A program made the translations under genes and the position numbers. The notes beneath the pieces were generated by a model. That model had not been told where the DNA came from and searched no databases. It worked only from the letters and a program-made list of their open reading frames with translations. A DNA stretch of 64,000 nt from Rostratula benghalensis (taxonomy: Eukaryota; Chordata; Aves; Charadriiformes; Rostratulidae): NCBI GenBank assembly GCA_013399305.1, contig VXAI01000179.1, forward strand, positions 45,894 to 109,893, read 5' to 3'. Positions 13,470-26,133 of this stretch are shown piece by piece; the first letter of the stretch is position 1; every line of letters begins with the position of its first letter.

Positions 13470-14597
13470 CTAAAATGCTCTGGAGCAGTTCTGTTGGGCT
13501 TCACCAAATCACACCAAAGTGCACATTTCACTAGCATTCTGTGATCTTGCTGTATGTCTGGCTGAGGCAAAAAACCATACTTTTGAGTAGACATGATCAT
13601 AGAGGCAGGTGCAAAATTGTAATTGTTTCATGGATGTATATCTTAGAAAAATTATTCATTATCATGGAGGTTAACTTTATGGAATTGGCTAAAGGAACTG
13701 TTCAGAAAGAGTTAACAGAATATAAGTCTATTAAAAATGGAAAATATAAGAAAATATAGAAAGAAAGAAAGAAAATATAAGATAGTTTTCTCGTACAGCT
13801 ATGAGTGCTAGCTGTAACCATTTCATATTTTCTTCAAAATTAATGAAAAAATTGAGTGTAAATACTCAGGATGGATTCTAATACTTCCTCCTATTGTGTA
13901 TTGTTAATATTATCCTCTGACCTTTATTTACTCTTTATGGAAGAGATCCTATTTGGTGAGGTAAAGGAAACTTTTTACAGAAGTTTATGACTGACATACA
14001 CTTAAATAAGAAAGGAAATCCATTTATACTTTCATCTGAGGAAAAAAAATAGAACTACAGAAAATTATTTTTGCTTCCTGGCAAGAAAAATACTGGTAAG
14101 AGTCACAGAAAACCTATATGAATGTCTAACCTAATCCCAATTATATATCCCATAATCTTTTTCAGTAACAGATTATACAGTATTGTTCTGGAGTTAGCAA
14201 ACTAAAATACCTATTTTGTGCCCATAATGTTCTCTAATGCTCCTTTGGACAGTATATCATGATGAAATCTTAAGGTAAATGCAGTATTCCTACTTGCTGC
14301 ATTTTGTAACATACCACATGAATGTCGATCTGTCCATCAACTTCTTCCTAAAAAAAAGCAAACCCTCTAATGACAACGGCCTTTCACCCCTTTGTACAGA
14401 GTTGTTGACTTACTTGGCAAGAGATCTTGTAGTCATTATCCCACATGTCATTCAAGAAACAAGAAAGAGACTAGACAAAGCAAAGTATTTCAATGCCATT
14501 GCCTGTATTTATGTTTGGTGGTTTTGTCATACTGTCATATTGTTAACTTTTATAGCACACTTGTCCTCCACACAGTACTGTTGTATAAGAGGTGAAT
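13470..14597. other. Unique AT-rich sequence with a (GAAA)4 run
   Basis: (GAAA)4 at 13,759-13,774 is flanked by AAAATATA-type steps. A 115-codon plus-strand open frame at 14,279-14,626 runs into the MIR-like element. It has no recognisable motif and is taken as chance. Confidence 0.5.
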
Positions 14598-14722
14598 ACT
14601 TTTATTCCACTTTTGCAGTAAGATGAGGGAAAGGACAGAGAAGTGATTTGCTCAAGGCTATGTCTCACAACACAAGAAGTGAGATGTGCCCCTGTTCTTT
14701 CCAAATGCTAATCTTTAGCCAG
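14598..14722 (+). mobile_element. MIR-like SINE remnant
   Basis: The order of motifs follows the 3' two-thirds of MIR: a TTATTCCACTTTTGCAG-like block, GATGAGGGAAAGGACAGAGA, then GTGATTTGCTCAAGG and an ACACAAGAAGTGAGAT block. A CTAATCTTTAGCCAGTACT end compares with the MIR '...CTTAACCACTATGCTATACTG' end. Divergence is high, as expected for an element more than 100 million years old. The call is from memory of the consensus. The alternative is a different CORE-SINE. Confidence 0.6.
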
Positions 14723-14799
14723 TACTTTCCCACTGTAACACATGACTCACTTTGCTGTTCTACGTCATCGGTCAATTGTTTCTAGTGAAGTCAAATCTG

Positions 14800-14879
14800 A
14801 AACAAAACCAAAAAAACCCAAAACCAACCAAACAAAAAAACCCACAAAAAAAACCCCCAACCACCAAACCCCAACCCAA
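14800..14879. repeat. 80-bp tract of only A and C (G/T-only on the minus strand)
   Basis: Not one G or T occurs across 80 positions. A-runs of up to eight alternate with C-runs of up to five. Read on the minus strand it is G/T-only, with GGG, GGGG, GGGGG and GGG runs separated by T-rich loops, which fits the loose G-quadruplex pattern. It is not a (TTAGGG)n array because A is absent from the G-rich strand. Confidence 0.9.
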
Positions 14880-16799
14880 TCAGAACCTATATCTTTAAGA
14901 CATTTTCAGAGTTCTTCCTTAGGTTGTTACTTGGCTCCACCTTTGAAATTGCTGAGTTTATGAGACTTGGTAAAAGAAATAAAATTTTCCTTCACCACAC
15001 TTTACTGAGATAAAGCACCATAGCTTGATTTGACAATGAAGAGTAATTCCTACAGCATTCCGTTGATTTGCTTATAATCTAACAGGGGGCCTTAGCAAGA
15101 CCGAGAACCAGAATAGAGCTCACCTCTCCAAAACAGTGAAACATGCTTTCTAATAAATTTTGCTTCACTCAGCAGAGCCATTTTTTTTAAATGGAAATTT
15201 GGACTTTGCATAGTGTGTCAAAGACTACTGGATTGAAAAAAAAAAAACAAACAAATAAACATTTATTTATTTATTAAATGCCTGGAAGACATCCAGGAAC
15301 TGCCAGAAATCTCAGGACTGCAGGCTGAAACCACTGACCTCACCACATGACATTCTTGAACCATGATCTTCCCCAAAAGGAAAACGTTCTTCCCCCATGA
15401 TGCAGACCATCATAGAGGGCATTTAAAAAATATAACCGGTAAATTCTATTGGTACTGATAAAAAACAATGCTCTTCTTGGTAGTTCACAGTGTTGTAACA
15501 AGTGCCAATGGCTACAAACTGAAGTTAAGGAGGGTCAAGTTCTTAGAAATTTTTCAAGATTTGGCTAAGCAGAGCCAGAGCTGACCTGATCTAGTGTTGG
15601 CAATTGTCCTTCCTCAAGTAAAAGACTGATTTATATGGCATCTATTACTATGATTCCATAGCAAAGAGCAAACCTAATTATTTAGTTTTATAGAGTACTT
15701 GTATGAAAAAGTGTGAATATATATGTAAAGAGGCAATAATTTGACACTTTCAGTTCCAAATGTTACAATATAGGCTAAATGAGCATTCCACAAAAAAGTG
15801 ACCAATTGATGCAGCATTTTTAAGAGAACAATGAGGATTATCATGGAAAATATGAACCATAAATATGCAATATTAACAGGCTTTACCTTGGGAAGCAAGT
15901 CTACTCATTAAAGTCTGCATTATCGTTCTTACTGACTCCAGTGCCACACTCAACAAAGGTATGACAACTGATAGAGATGCACAGCCATCCTAAATGGCCG
16001 TGCAGGTCACAGGATTTGCCCTCTGCCCATACTGGGGAAGCATATTTAAATATTTGCTGAAAATGGAGCTGTGGTGCCTGGTGAATCACTGACTGACTGT
16101 GGGACATACACAACACAAGCCTTCCATGGAGCAGCTCTTACAGAAGTGAGACCCACCTATATGTGCGGCACTCCGCAAGCCAGATTGCTGCTTTGCTCGT
16201 GCCAAAGATATAAAAATACTCATCTGTTTGTTTTAAGAGGATGTAACTGTATTTTTTGATCTTTGCATGTGTTGAAACTGCAGTTCCAGTGATGGGGAAA
16301 TACCATGTAATCATATTAATTTTTATGTGATCTTTTTTGCAGTTCGTTAAATCCCACTCATGGCCCAACATCGAGTTTGTATCATGTTGTCTCAGAATTA
16401 ACTCAGATTACATCCTGTTCTCATAAAGCTTTATTGGGCAGGGTTTATTCATGGAAATATGGCTAAATGATAATATTTAGTGGTCATTGCCACTGCAATT
16501 ACTTTTCAAAGTGTATTTGAAGATGATTTGGTTGATATTTGCCTTCACTTGTTAGGCCATTCTTGCTCAGCAGGCTTATGAACAGAGATTTAAGTTAACA
16601 TACTTAAGTCATACTGCATAACATTTAAAATTAAAAAAAACAGCCCTCTTGGTTCAGGCCAAATCATGATTTTAAGCATTACTCCATCTAACTTTTAGCT
16701 CCCTGGCTCGCAGTGAAATGAATTGCAGAGTTACCTGCAGAATGAGAACTGAACTGCAATTAAGCTCTTTACACGGGGTGAAAATTGACAGTCAGGAAG

Positions 16800-16847
16800 T
16801 CCTATCCAGAAAACCACCTACTGTCCTATCCAGAAAACCACCTACTA
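16800..16847. repeat. 24-bp tandem duplication, two copies
   Basis: Copies at 16,800-16,823 and 16,824-16,847 begin TCCTATCCAGAAAACCACCT and differ only at the last base. Confidence 0.92.
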
Positions 16848-18650
16848 GCTGTAGGTGAACACTGAGAACAAGGATGTAGCTGCATTCCTGTCCAACCATA
16901 TACCTAGGTGTTTGGGTTAAGCCCTAAGGTAATAAAAACGACAGACTGCTAGCAACATTATGGCAAAATAAATCCTCAGCCATATCCTATTTGGAGAAAG
17001 TTTATGACTTCAGCTGCATAGATTATTTTGGCATGAAGCTTTCAATTAATTATGTAATATCATATTGGCAGCAGCACTAACATCAAAGAATTCACATTTG
17101 CTTTTTTGAAAAAACTCAGTGAGGTCTGTTTTTCATGTTTGTTTTATTTATTTCTAAATTTAGGTAACTGCTTTGAAGAGATGTTTCAAAGTACACTTTG
17201 GGACTAGAGCCCCATTGCTTCAGATACTGAAATTGCTTTTATTTTCTGAACCATAGTGACCTATCTAAGGTTGTGCAAGAAAGCCCAGGGGAACAGTCAC
17301 TGTGAATGCAGAGTTGGTGCTGGCCAGAGAAAGTCATGGCAGTGCAGGCAGAGCTCGGGTGTTCAGTGTGAGTTTGGTGTCTGAATCCAGCAGCTTCTGA
17401 GTACCATTCATTATTTCACTCTGAATCATTTTGGTTTCCCTTAAAAACCAAAGGATTGTATTTCTTGTAGTGGCAATGCCAACTGCTCAGTCACCTGGGA
17501 TGAGTCTCTTTTCCTACATCTTTAGATTAATCAATACTTCGTATGACACAAATTATCACATATTTCTTCTGGTCATGGAAAGCTGAAAGAGAGCAGGTAA
17601 GTAAATAACTAATTACTTGCACAGCTATGCCTAGAAATAACAAGATTTTTTTGCTATTAGCGAAGAGTTACTCCTAAGGGGTCCAGTTCATCTTATTTTA
17701 TTCACATTTAGTGACTTCTCGTACTGGTACTATAATTCACAAGAGGATTTCCAGCACATATTCAGGCATAAAGGTCTATCAAAAAGTATATCAGAACAGA
17801 ATGTTGAGGAGGCAAGGTTTTGTTTTCATAAACTCATGAAGTAAATATGCAAGTAAACGTTTTTAATAACTATTTTTAAAGTGCCTGATAGCATAGTAAA
17901 AGTGGTTTAATGAAACTGTTGAGACAGACTTGACATTTATAGGGCTTTTCTTTGGAGTGATATATAAATAACTGTCTTAACTAAGATCATCACTCAAACA
18001 CATTTGCACTTCTTTGCACCTGCAAGATGGCCATGGGAAAGAACATTAAAAAAAAAAATATGTATCTTCCAATTTAGTAAAAAAAAATAAATGAGATACT
18101 CATTTTTCAACAGACCTAGTGTTTATGTCCACACCAATAAAAACCACCTAGGATACTAATATTTGGCATACATCTTTAAATATTTTCAATATTAATCACC
18201 TTTATATTTTAAAACATGAGAAGTGCAAGGTTTATGGCATTAAACTGATATCCAGCCATCCAGACTGTCTGGGTGCTGTTCAGCATCAAGTGCTTTCTCA
18301 TATGTGAAGCTGATGCAACTTCCATCTCGTCACTTGTTCACCTTGCCTTGATGGGGTGTGTATTTGTGCAACAGTACTGACCTCATCCCTCTCTGAGGCA
18401 TTCAAGGAGGTCATGTTGACACGTTGGATGTGTCAAGACACGAGATGGACACTTGGGAAGGGAAAACTGCAGAGCACAACAAGCCTTGGTATGATGAAGT
18501 CTTTTTGGGTAGCACCAGCCACTAAACTCAGGTGTGTCCCCCGTATATCTGCAAGATAAACCTACCAGAAGTAGACCATAATGTATTCATCTAAAAGACT
18601 CCAATTTTCCCATGACTTAAAGTGAGAACAGCACCAGGGTATATCATTCT

Positions 18651-18677
18651 GTAAAGCACTTAAATATATGCTTAAGT
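18651..18677. repeat. Possible scrap of an ancient palindromic amniote repeat
   Basis: GTAAAGCACTTAAATATATG followed by CTTAAGT resembles the 'AAAGCACTTAAGCA..TGCTTAA' phrase that recurs in old repeats of birds and turtles. It contains the inverted hexamers ACTTAA/TTAAGT. It is too short to be certain. Confidence 0.3.
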
Positions 18678-21157
18678 CTATACCATATCAAAACTGCCTA
18701 TAAACCCCCCATGTAACACACCAAATGGAAATGAGCCATCCTGACACACTAAAGAGGTCACTTTTAACCTTCTGTCCAAAATACAAATTATCAGAGAAGA
18801 TATTCTGTGCACTTCCTAACTAGGTCAGCTATTTCTATTTTATAGTCTGCATGGCTAGATCTATATTTTCCTTTGGCTTTATTCAAGTTACTCACAAATT
18901 TTAGTAATAAACCTGCATTTTTTTCATTTAAACTGACATAAGACAGTTATAGTGGTATGTCTTAGAGTCCCATGACCCAGAAAATGGTGTGCTTTATACT
19001 AAAGAATATGTACCTGTCCCAATAAATAAAAAAATATGAAAATAATCCAATATTAATTCTCTTACAGGATTCATAAACAGTAGGGTACTGTCAAATATAT
19101 TTTATTAATTAGTTGAAACCAAAATGCATCTCTGTATTTAAATGATGATCTCAGTAACAAAAACCAACAAATGCATAATATATATTTCCTCAGCTGTTAA
19201 CTTTTTATTACCATTTACTGAGTAGTTTAAAAGGCAAAAATTTTTGCATGAGTTTTCATACAAATCTAGCAACTGTTTTAAACCAAACCTGTAGTTTCTT
19301 AGGTGAAGAACTGGCTCATTTGGACCAAATATGACTTAATTTCGTCATTGTCCTCACACATTTAGCAAACCAGTAAATTGCAGAATTGCAAACAGCTTCT
19401 TTTTTTCTCTTTGGAGTTTAAAGTAGCATGTTATAAGGATTTGACAACAAACTGATAATATTTGTTAATAGATTTTATATTAATGCAATTATACATTAAA
19501 GAGAGAGCAGTCACAAAGAATAACTACATAGAAACAGAGTTCAAGATCCATATTTATTGGTAATCAAAAAAAAATTATAACAAATGTCAATTTTTTTCAG
19601 TACAGAGATAAAATAATTTGATCAGAGGAATTGTTCTTAAATGTTGCACGGGATTCAGGACTGTAGAAGAATACAAACAGTATGACATTGATGTGAGGCA
19701 AATTATCTTCCCTGAACTTTTGCAGTTATTTAGTGTTATTTAGTAGTTAGCGTCAACAATTTCCAGATGGGATTTATTGCTCATTCTTTATGACTGTACT
19801 TTACTATGACCTTTATTTATTGCAGACAACTTCAATATGATTATTATTGTTACTAGAGAAGACACCTGAGTTTTCAAGGTTTGTGGGTCCAGTCCCCTGT
19901 CTTTTGCAATGATTTATTGTGGGGGAGCTAAGTGCATGTGCCACATACAGGAGACGGAAAGCTCACAAGGCTTTTTTGACAGGTGACAGCACAGGTCTTT
20001 TTGAACTCAGAAGGGAACAGTAAGAAAAGCCCAGATCAGATATTAAACCGTTACTGAATGTGAAATGACCAACTTAATGAACGCACGAAATGAAGATAAA
20101 GGAATTGTATCACTGTAAATTAGTGTTGTCGTTCCCATACCTATGATTTTATTACCATGTATTAGCTTATTTTGAAAATCTCTACCATCAACAAAAGCAG
20201 AGCTTTTCTCAGTTATGCATTTTTGAAGTACAAAGCGTTAGTTAAAACCAGTCTGTTGGCCAGGAAAATGTTGCTGTTCCATGAGAATTTTAGAAGCAAA
20301 ACATTTTTGCTCTCATCTGCATTTGTCCTGATGCTAGTCAGCAACAACTAGTGTCAAGTGTCTCTTTCAAAATACTCTCCAATCATTTCTTCCCAGCTGA
20401 GGAGATAATGCAGCAAAAAAAGAGAACTCACTTGTCTTTATTTAGTTTTCCACTCCACAATTTTCCAGGAGACTGGAACGTGGAAAAATGTTCACATCAA
20501 GTCAAAGGAAGAAAACTGACTCTTTGTTTTCATTAATATTAAGTTACAAATTTCAAAACCAAGAAAACAGTGAAGGGAAAAATAAGAAAAAGAAGAACGT
20601 AAAAATAAAAAGTTTGTTGTTTGACTAACTTCTGTTTTTCAGGTCTGGGTTGTTGGAATATCTTTCTGTGATTCATTTTTTATTAATTCTTGGGAAATTT
20701 ATATTTTTTTAAATAATGTTCTTCATCTGCAAAATGTTCTTCATCCTTTAAGAGGTCAACAATGCATTATTTAAAATGTCACTGATTTAACAATCAACAA
20801 AGCTAGAGAATACACCTCTCCATCATTTTAAATAATTTTCAATGTTCAGCAGAACACTTCTATAAAGAAACCTGTCCTCGTCTGATACCAGATACATGAA
20901 AGCCAGAATTAAAAGGCAAGGTACAGAACATTTTAGAATGGGCCCAAATACAGAAAAGAGATATTGCCATATAAATGATAGAAAAATTAAGAACACTGGT
21001 TTGTCATTTAGTATAGTATTTTTCATTTTTACTGTTAGCTGGAAGGCTGAAACTGGTTATCCTGGTTTTAGTTGTAAAGATTGCTATTTCAAACAGAAAA
21101 ATGCATTCAGACTTAATAAGCATGGCTTTATAGACCTTGTTTGTTCTGTTCATTTCT

Positions 21158-21395
21158 TAGAATTGTAGAATAGTTTGGGTTGGAAGGGACCTTTAAAAGT
21201 TATCTAGTCCAACCCCCCTGTAATGAGCGGGGGTGTCTTCAGCTAGACCAGGTTGCTCAGAGCCCTGCCCAGGGATGGGACAGCTTCCACCTCTCTGGGC
21301 AGCCTGTCGCAGTGTTTAACCACCCCCACTGTAAAAGATTTCTTCCTTCTGTATAAACTAAATCTACCCTTACGTAGCTTTAAAGTCTGTCCTGA
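21158..21395 (-). mobile_element. CR1 LINE, 3'-end fragment
   Basis: Read on the minus strand, the element ends at about 21,158 in a TAGAATTGTAGAATAG-type CR1 terminus, preceded by GGTCCCTTCCAACCCAAAC. The plus strand shows the familiar CR1 blocks GGTTGGAAGGGACCTTTAAA, TCTAGTCCAACCCCCCTG, AGACCAGGTTGCTCAGAGCC and CTCTGGGCAGCCTGT. Only about 240 bp, the 3' UTR plus the last codons, is present, and several differences from the usual CR1 sequence make it an old copy. Confidence 0.93.
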
Positions 21396-24300
21396 AGTCT
21401 AGAAAACAGAATTCTCAAAGTTGGTCATGATCTTTCTTCAATAGAGGTCATTTTCATAGTATTATGCAATTTGTTTACTTGCCCTATACATTTACCTTTT
21501 TTATCCATTAGATTTATGGTTCCTTTTTTACTAAGCAGATTAATACATGATTTAAATTATTAAATTTTCAGTTTACTGTAAAACAGATGGGATAAAATTA
21601 CAGCATGTCTCTAATGCCTGAGTGCCTGTATAATGTGTCCCGTATGCTGAATTTGAATAATACTACATTTCTTCCAGCTGTTAATCTTTTTTAACAGTGG
21701 ACAACAAATTCTTCAAATCACTGTTGAGCTGCGTTCCAACACGCAATATGCATTTGGAATCTACATTCAACTTTTTCTAATTTGTAATATGCCAAAAGAA
21801 AGCTGACATGTTGAATGAAGGTGGCAATATGAGTTTCCCAATAACACCTTATGCAACATATGTCCCCTCATTGAAATTCAGTATTGGCCAGAGTATACAT
21901 AGCCAGGGCACTGTTGTTTCCAGGCCTACTTAATTTCCCTATGTACTTTTCTGAAATTAATTGTTTCTGAGACAAGGAAGAACCTTCATTCTTTCCCCAG
22001 GAAGTCTCCACAATTTGAATAAGTGACTAGACAGAAAAAATATTATGTGACCCCTCACCATGTGGTTTTAGGAATAAGTTAGTAATGTGTCTGGAGAAAT
22101 AACAGGACTGGAGTTCATGTGATTAATGTAATTTTTCCTCCTTTTCCCACCTTCACCACATGGCAGCTTTGCCATCTCTATCCAGTCTTGCATCACTGCT
22201 GCCTTCTTTACACACTTTACACTTCTTTAGCACACTTAACAGTTGGGGCTCAAATTATGTTGAGAATTTTGGATTACATTACCAATAGTCATTGGGCAGC
22301 ACAAAGCCTGTGAGAAAAAGGAAGTAGTCTGGATAGGATGCATTGTATGGAATCATTATCTTCAAGTGTAGAGGCTTAAAATTATTTATACTCAAAGGAC
22401 TGTGATGAGGAAAAAGCCAAATTACACTGTGTATCTACCTGATCTTCCTCTTTTTCTGCTTTATCAATGCTAGCTAAGGCTTTTGGAAATATTGACTGTT
22501 GACATGAAAGAGAATGTGTTGTAAATGTAGTTGAAGTGAAAAATACTACAGTTAAAGAGAATTAGGTTATTTGCAAATAATATGGTTAATTTTGCCAGCA
22601 TCTTGGCATAAATACCCCATCCTTTCTTTCTGCACCTGCCTGAGCTTTATTAGGAAGATAAAGTATGAAACATTTATGATACTACATGGTTATCTTTACT
22701 GAATTGTTTGTTTTTCTAAACTGTACTTTCAAACTTTGAAGAGCAGCTGGATGGGGTGAGGGGGAGCTTTTAGGATTTGGACAACCCTGAGTAATAGTAT
22801 TAAAAGATTTCTTCTTTTTCCATGACACTAGAGGTCAAGCAGCACAAAACACAAAATACATGAAAACAGACCTCCAAGAATGCCAGAAATACTTTTACAA
22901 ATAAAACCTATGAAAGCCTCTGATATCATCCTGGTTATCTGAAAGCTAAAATTTCAAACATATAGTTCGAATTTAGGTGATTAGCAGTGACACCAGGAGA
23001 ACAGGCTTTCATGAGCAATGACTGGATAGGAGAATTTCCTTCTGGCCTCAAATTAATGCAAAACAATTAGTGGTAATGAAATTTCACTGGACCTGTTAGG
23101 TGCTAGGATGATCTGTTATGCAGATGTCTGAACACTAAACACGAGGGATACCAAAAACAATATCCTGTTTAAAATGAGAGCAAGGGGTAAGAGGAAAAAT
23201 ATTACATGAGTTACAAATATTTTTCACAACCTTATTTTTGAAAATGAACTACTAAACACCATGGGGAGAAATCTTAATTAGTGCTCTGCTGGAGATAATT
23301 ATTTTTACTAAAGACATGGGCAATGAGATCAGGTAATACACGTTTTTAATGATGATAATTTAATTTTCCGTAAATTTCTTTCTTAAAATGTTTATCTGTT
23401 TTGATTATTATTTAAGACAAAGACTTATTTTGATTTAAATTTCCTTCATTTCATTTCCTTAATGGTAGCAAAAAGATGGAAAATTGTTCTAAAGATACCA
23501 AGATATGTTAAAAGGATTTCACACACTTTTAACTTCTTTATTTTAGTCCATTATTCACTCAGTATGCCATGCTTGGATGCAAAATATAATTCAGCAGAAA
23601 ATAAAATGCAGATTGAATTTTGCACCAGTAGTGAGAAGGATGTAAATTTATCAGGTAATTACAGTCCTTTAATCACTGAATGATTGTTGTCGTTTCACTT
23701 GAAAGTAGATGACAAAGATTTCATTCCACTGCACGCATTATTTATGCATTACATAAGATATAGAAATGCACAGGACTACACTTACATGATTTGCAGCCCT
23801 CTGTAATTTTTGTATTAATTAATGTGCCCAAAATATGCTATCCACATTTTAGATTCCATTAACAAATATTCAGTATTACTATTTTTACCATAAAAAACTC
23901 CCGACAAAAGGTTTTATCTGACCCGTTCATAAATTATGACTAGTTTCCACCAAAGCAACAACAAAAAAAACAAAATTAGAAAAGAAAATAAACATTGACC
24001 ACTGACATTTTTTAAACAATTTTTTGCTTTAATTTTAAAAGATGACTTTGTTCCCTTTCAAAAGAGCTTTTGTTTTAGTAAGCAGGAGATAGGTAGTTCA
24101 ACTAAAACGAAATTAATGATTTTCAATTAATTGATGACATTGCTTGAATCTGACTTTATCTATAAAACTTCTTCTTTTCTTTCTTTTGGTTTGGTCATTT
24201 CATTGCAAATGCCATTGTTCACATTCTTAATTTTGTTTTTAACCCCCAGTAAAAATATATTTACTGACTGCTCTGAATTATTTTTACAAATCCTAATGTT

Positions 24301-26109
24301 TTTTCATATTTTTTTTTTGGCTGAATTTAATTTAGGACATTCATACCAGATCTTAAACTGCTGTTAACCATCCTGCGGTGGTTAAGATAGGTCACGGTGT
24401 CTGAGAACTCTAGCAGTTAGTCTCTGGATTGAAAGGAATAATCCTCATCTGCATGAGGTAAACAACCAGCTCTGTTAGGGCAAAGGCATAAATCTCAGTG
24501 GAAGACCTAACCCATAAAAGGTATCAAGGAGTCCCACTCTATTAGCTTACTTTAAAGCACACTGTAATTTATCTTCGCTCTGCAGTGACATGAGATAAAG
24601 TAATAGCGGAAAGGGGAGGCTCATAGCTCTGTAAATAGATTTTCTCCTGAAAGCCTGTTTACCCAAGGTGAACTTCTGGCCTCGTTGAAAGCGGTGGCAG
24701 ATTTCCCATCAACCTTATCTGTAGTGGGGAAGGGTTTGAAAAATGTTCACTTGTTGGTGAATTCCATGAAGCTGCATTTATATCAGGACAGCTTTGCTAA
24801 CAGCACTTCCAGCATCGTGTTCATTGGGCTCGGAACTTGTTTCAACAGTGAAATAGCTGCATTCCATTATGATTAAATGAGGGCAGCTCCTCTATCATTG
24901 ACTCCATTTAATGAGATTTAAGCAAGTGTAGCTTGTTCCTATATGAGAAAAGGGGGTAAGGCAACACTTGAATAAGGTACCTTTATACTGATTTTTCCAT
25001 CTACATTTTACATCTTTTGTGTATTGATACACAGAGAGAGTGGAACTGGAACTGGAATTTGACTTTTTGGCAGAAGATAATATCTTTCAGTAAAATTTTT
25101 ATGCTAATACAAAAAATCTGATGGCTGGGCTAGATAAGAAATAGGAACATTTAGACACATACCGAGCTACTTGATAAGCTTAGGTCAAGGCTAAATCACA
25201 AGCTGGCTGTAGTGTATTTGCAAATAACTCTTCAGAGGTTAGAATGATGTCACTGGCACCTTTTCAAGGCAGCAAGTCTATGTAGTCATTCATTTCTCCT
25301 GCCACTGCTTAGGTGGAAAACATGCTCCAGAAGTGGTGGGAATTTTAAAGACTACAGAAACTTTAAAGCCAACAGTCTAAATTCTCTGCAGTGTGTTCTG
25401 GCTGACTGTGGTCACACAGTGCCATGCGTAAGCTGTCTGCCCTCCCAGGGAGGCAGGGGGTGAGAGGAAAGCTAAAAGTTCAGTAGCAAGGGACAAAATT
25501 CATTGCAGTGCTGACAGCCTGTGCCACCTACTTAGTCCTCAAAACAAATCTCCAGTGATGCATATGCTCACAGCCAGCTGACTTTTGAGATACTGTGAGA
25601 CTTTACTCAGTGTCTCAGGGGCAAAAAGGGCAAGAGAAAAGTTTTTAGTAAAATAATCGGAATATCCATAATTCCTATGGCTCTGTGAGATGCTCTAACA
25701 TTGCCTAGGATTTAGTTAACAGGCCTTCCAAACAGAAAATTATATAAACAAAATGACATTTGCAACTAATGGAAGCATCTGGTTAGGTGGAATCCTAGCT
25801 TTATTCAACTTAGAAATTATAAATAGTGGTTTTAGTAATCTTTTAACAAAGTTGTTTACCCTATAACTAATGTATGAAGGTAACCACAGAGAACAGTATA
25901 TATTTGGCCAAACATGCCTTTTAAATTATACTTGTCTCAAAGAACATTTGAACTGAAAGAGAATAAGAACTAAAAAATACAGATTGAAGTAAAAAAGATC
26001 AACTTTTAAGTAAAAAGTTTTGCAATACCCAGCCTATAGCTCTGAAATAGTGACTCAAAGACAAGTAAACTAGGATGTTCCAATGGTGACCAATTAAGAC
26101 CAGTGGTGA

Positions 26110-26133
26110 CCTTGGTCTTAAATAAGACCAAGG
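26110..26133. repeat. Perfect 11-bp inverted repeat with 2-bp centre
   Basis: CCTTGGTCTTA (26,110-26,120), AA, TAAGACCAAGG (26,123-26,133). It is an exact palindromic pair in mixed-composition sequence. A third partial copy, TTAAGACCAG, lies just upstream at about 26,094. Confidence 0.85.

Larger units (their letters stand above)
14886..21157. other. Unique AT-rich sequence
   Basis: No gene or major repeat was recognised. An A-rich run at 15,236-15,247 passes into AAAC and TTTA units up to about 15,276. Other A-rich runs lie near 18,050-18,090 and 20,575-20,615. Open frames here (for example 15,674-16,371 and 18,356-18,559) are short, overlap on both strands and have no recognisable domain. 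Confidence 0.5.

Noticed and set aside
14279..14626. 115-codon plus-strand open frame
   Set aside because: It overlaps the MIR-like element, a second frame is open in the same place, and no protein features are visible.
14800..14879. Interstitial telomere repeat
   Set aside because: The G-rich strand has no A, so it is not derived from TTAGGG arrays by simple decay, and no regular six-base period is visible.
17250..17400. Second MIR-like remnant (GTGACCTATCTAAGGTTGTGC)
   Set aside because: The resemblance is limited to about 20 bp, and the flanking MIR blocks are missing or too diverged to call.
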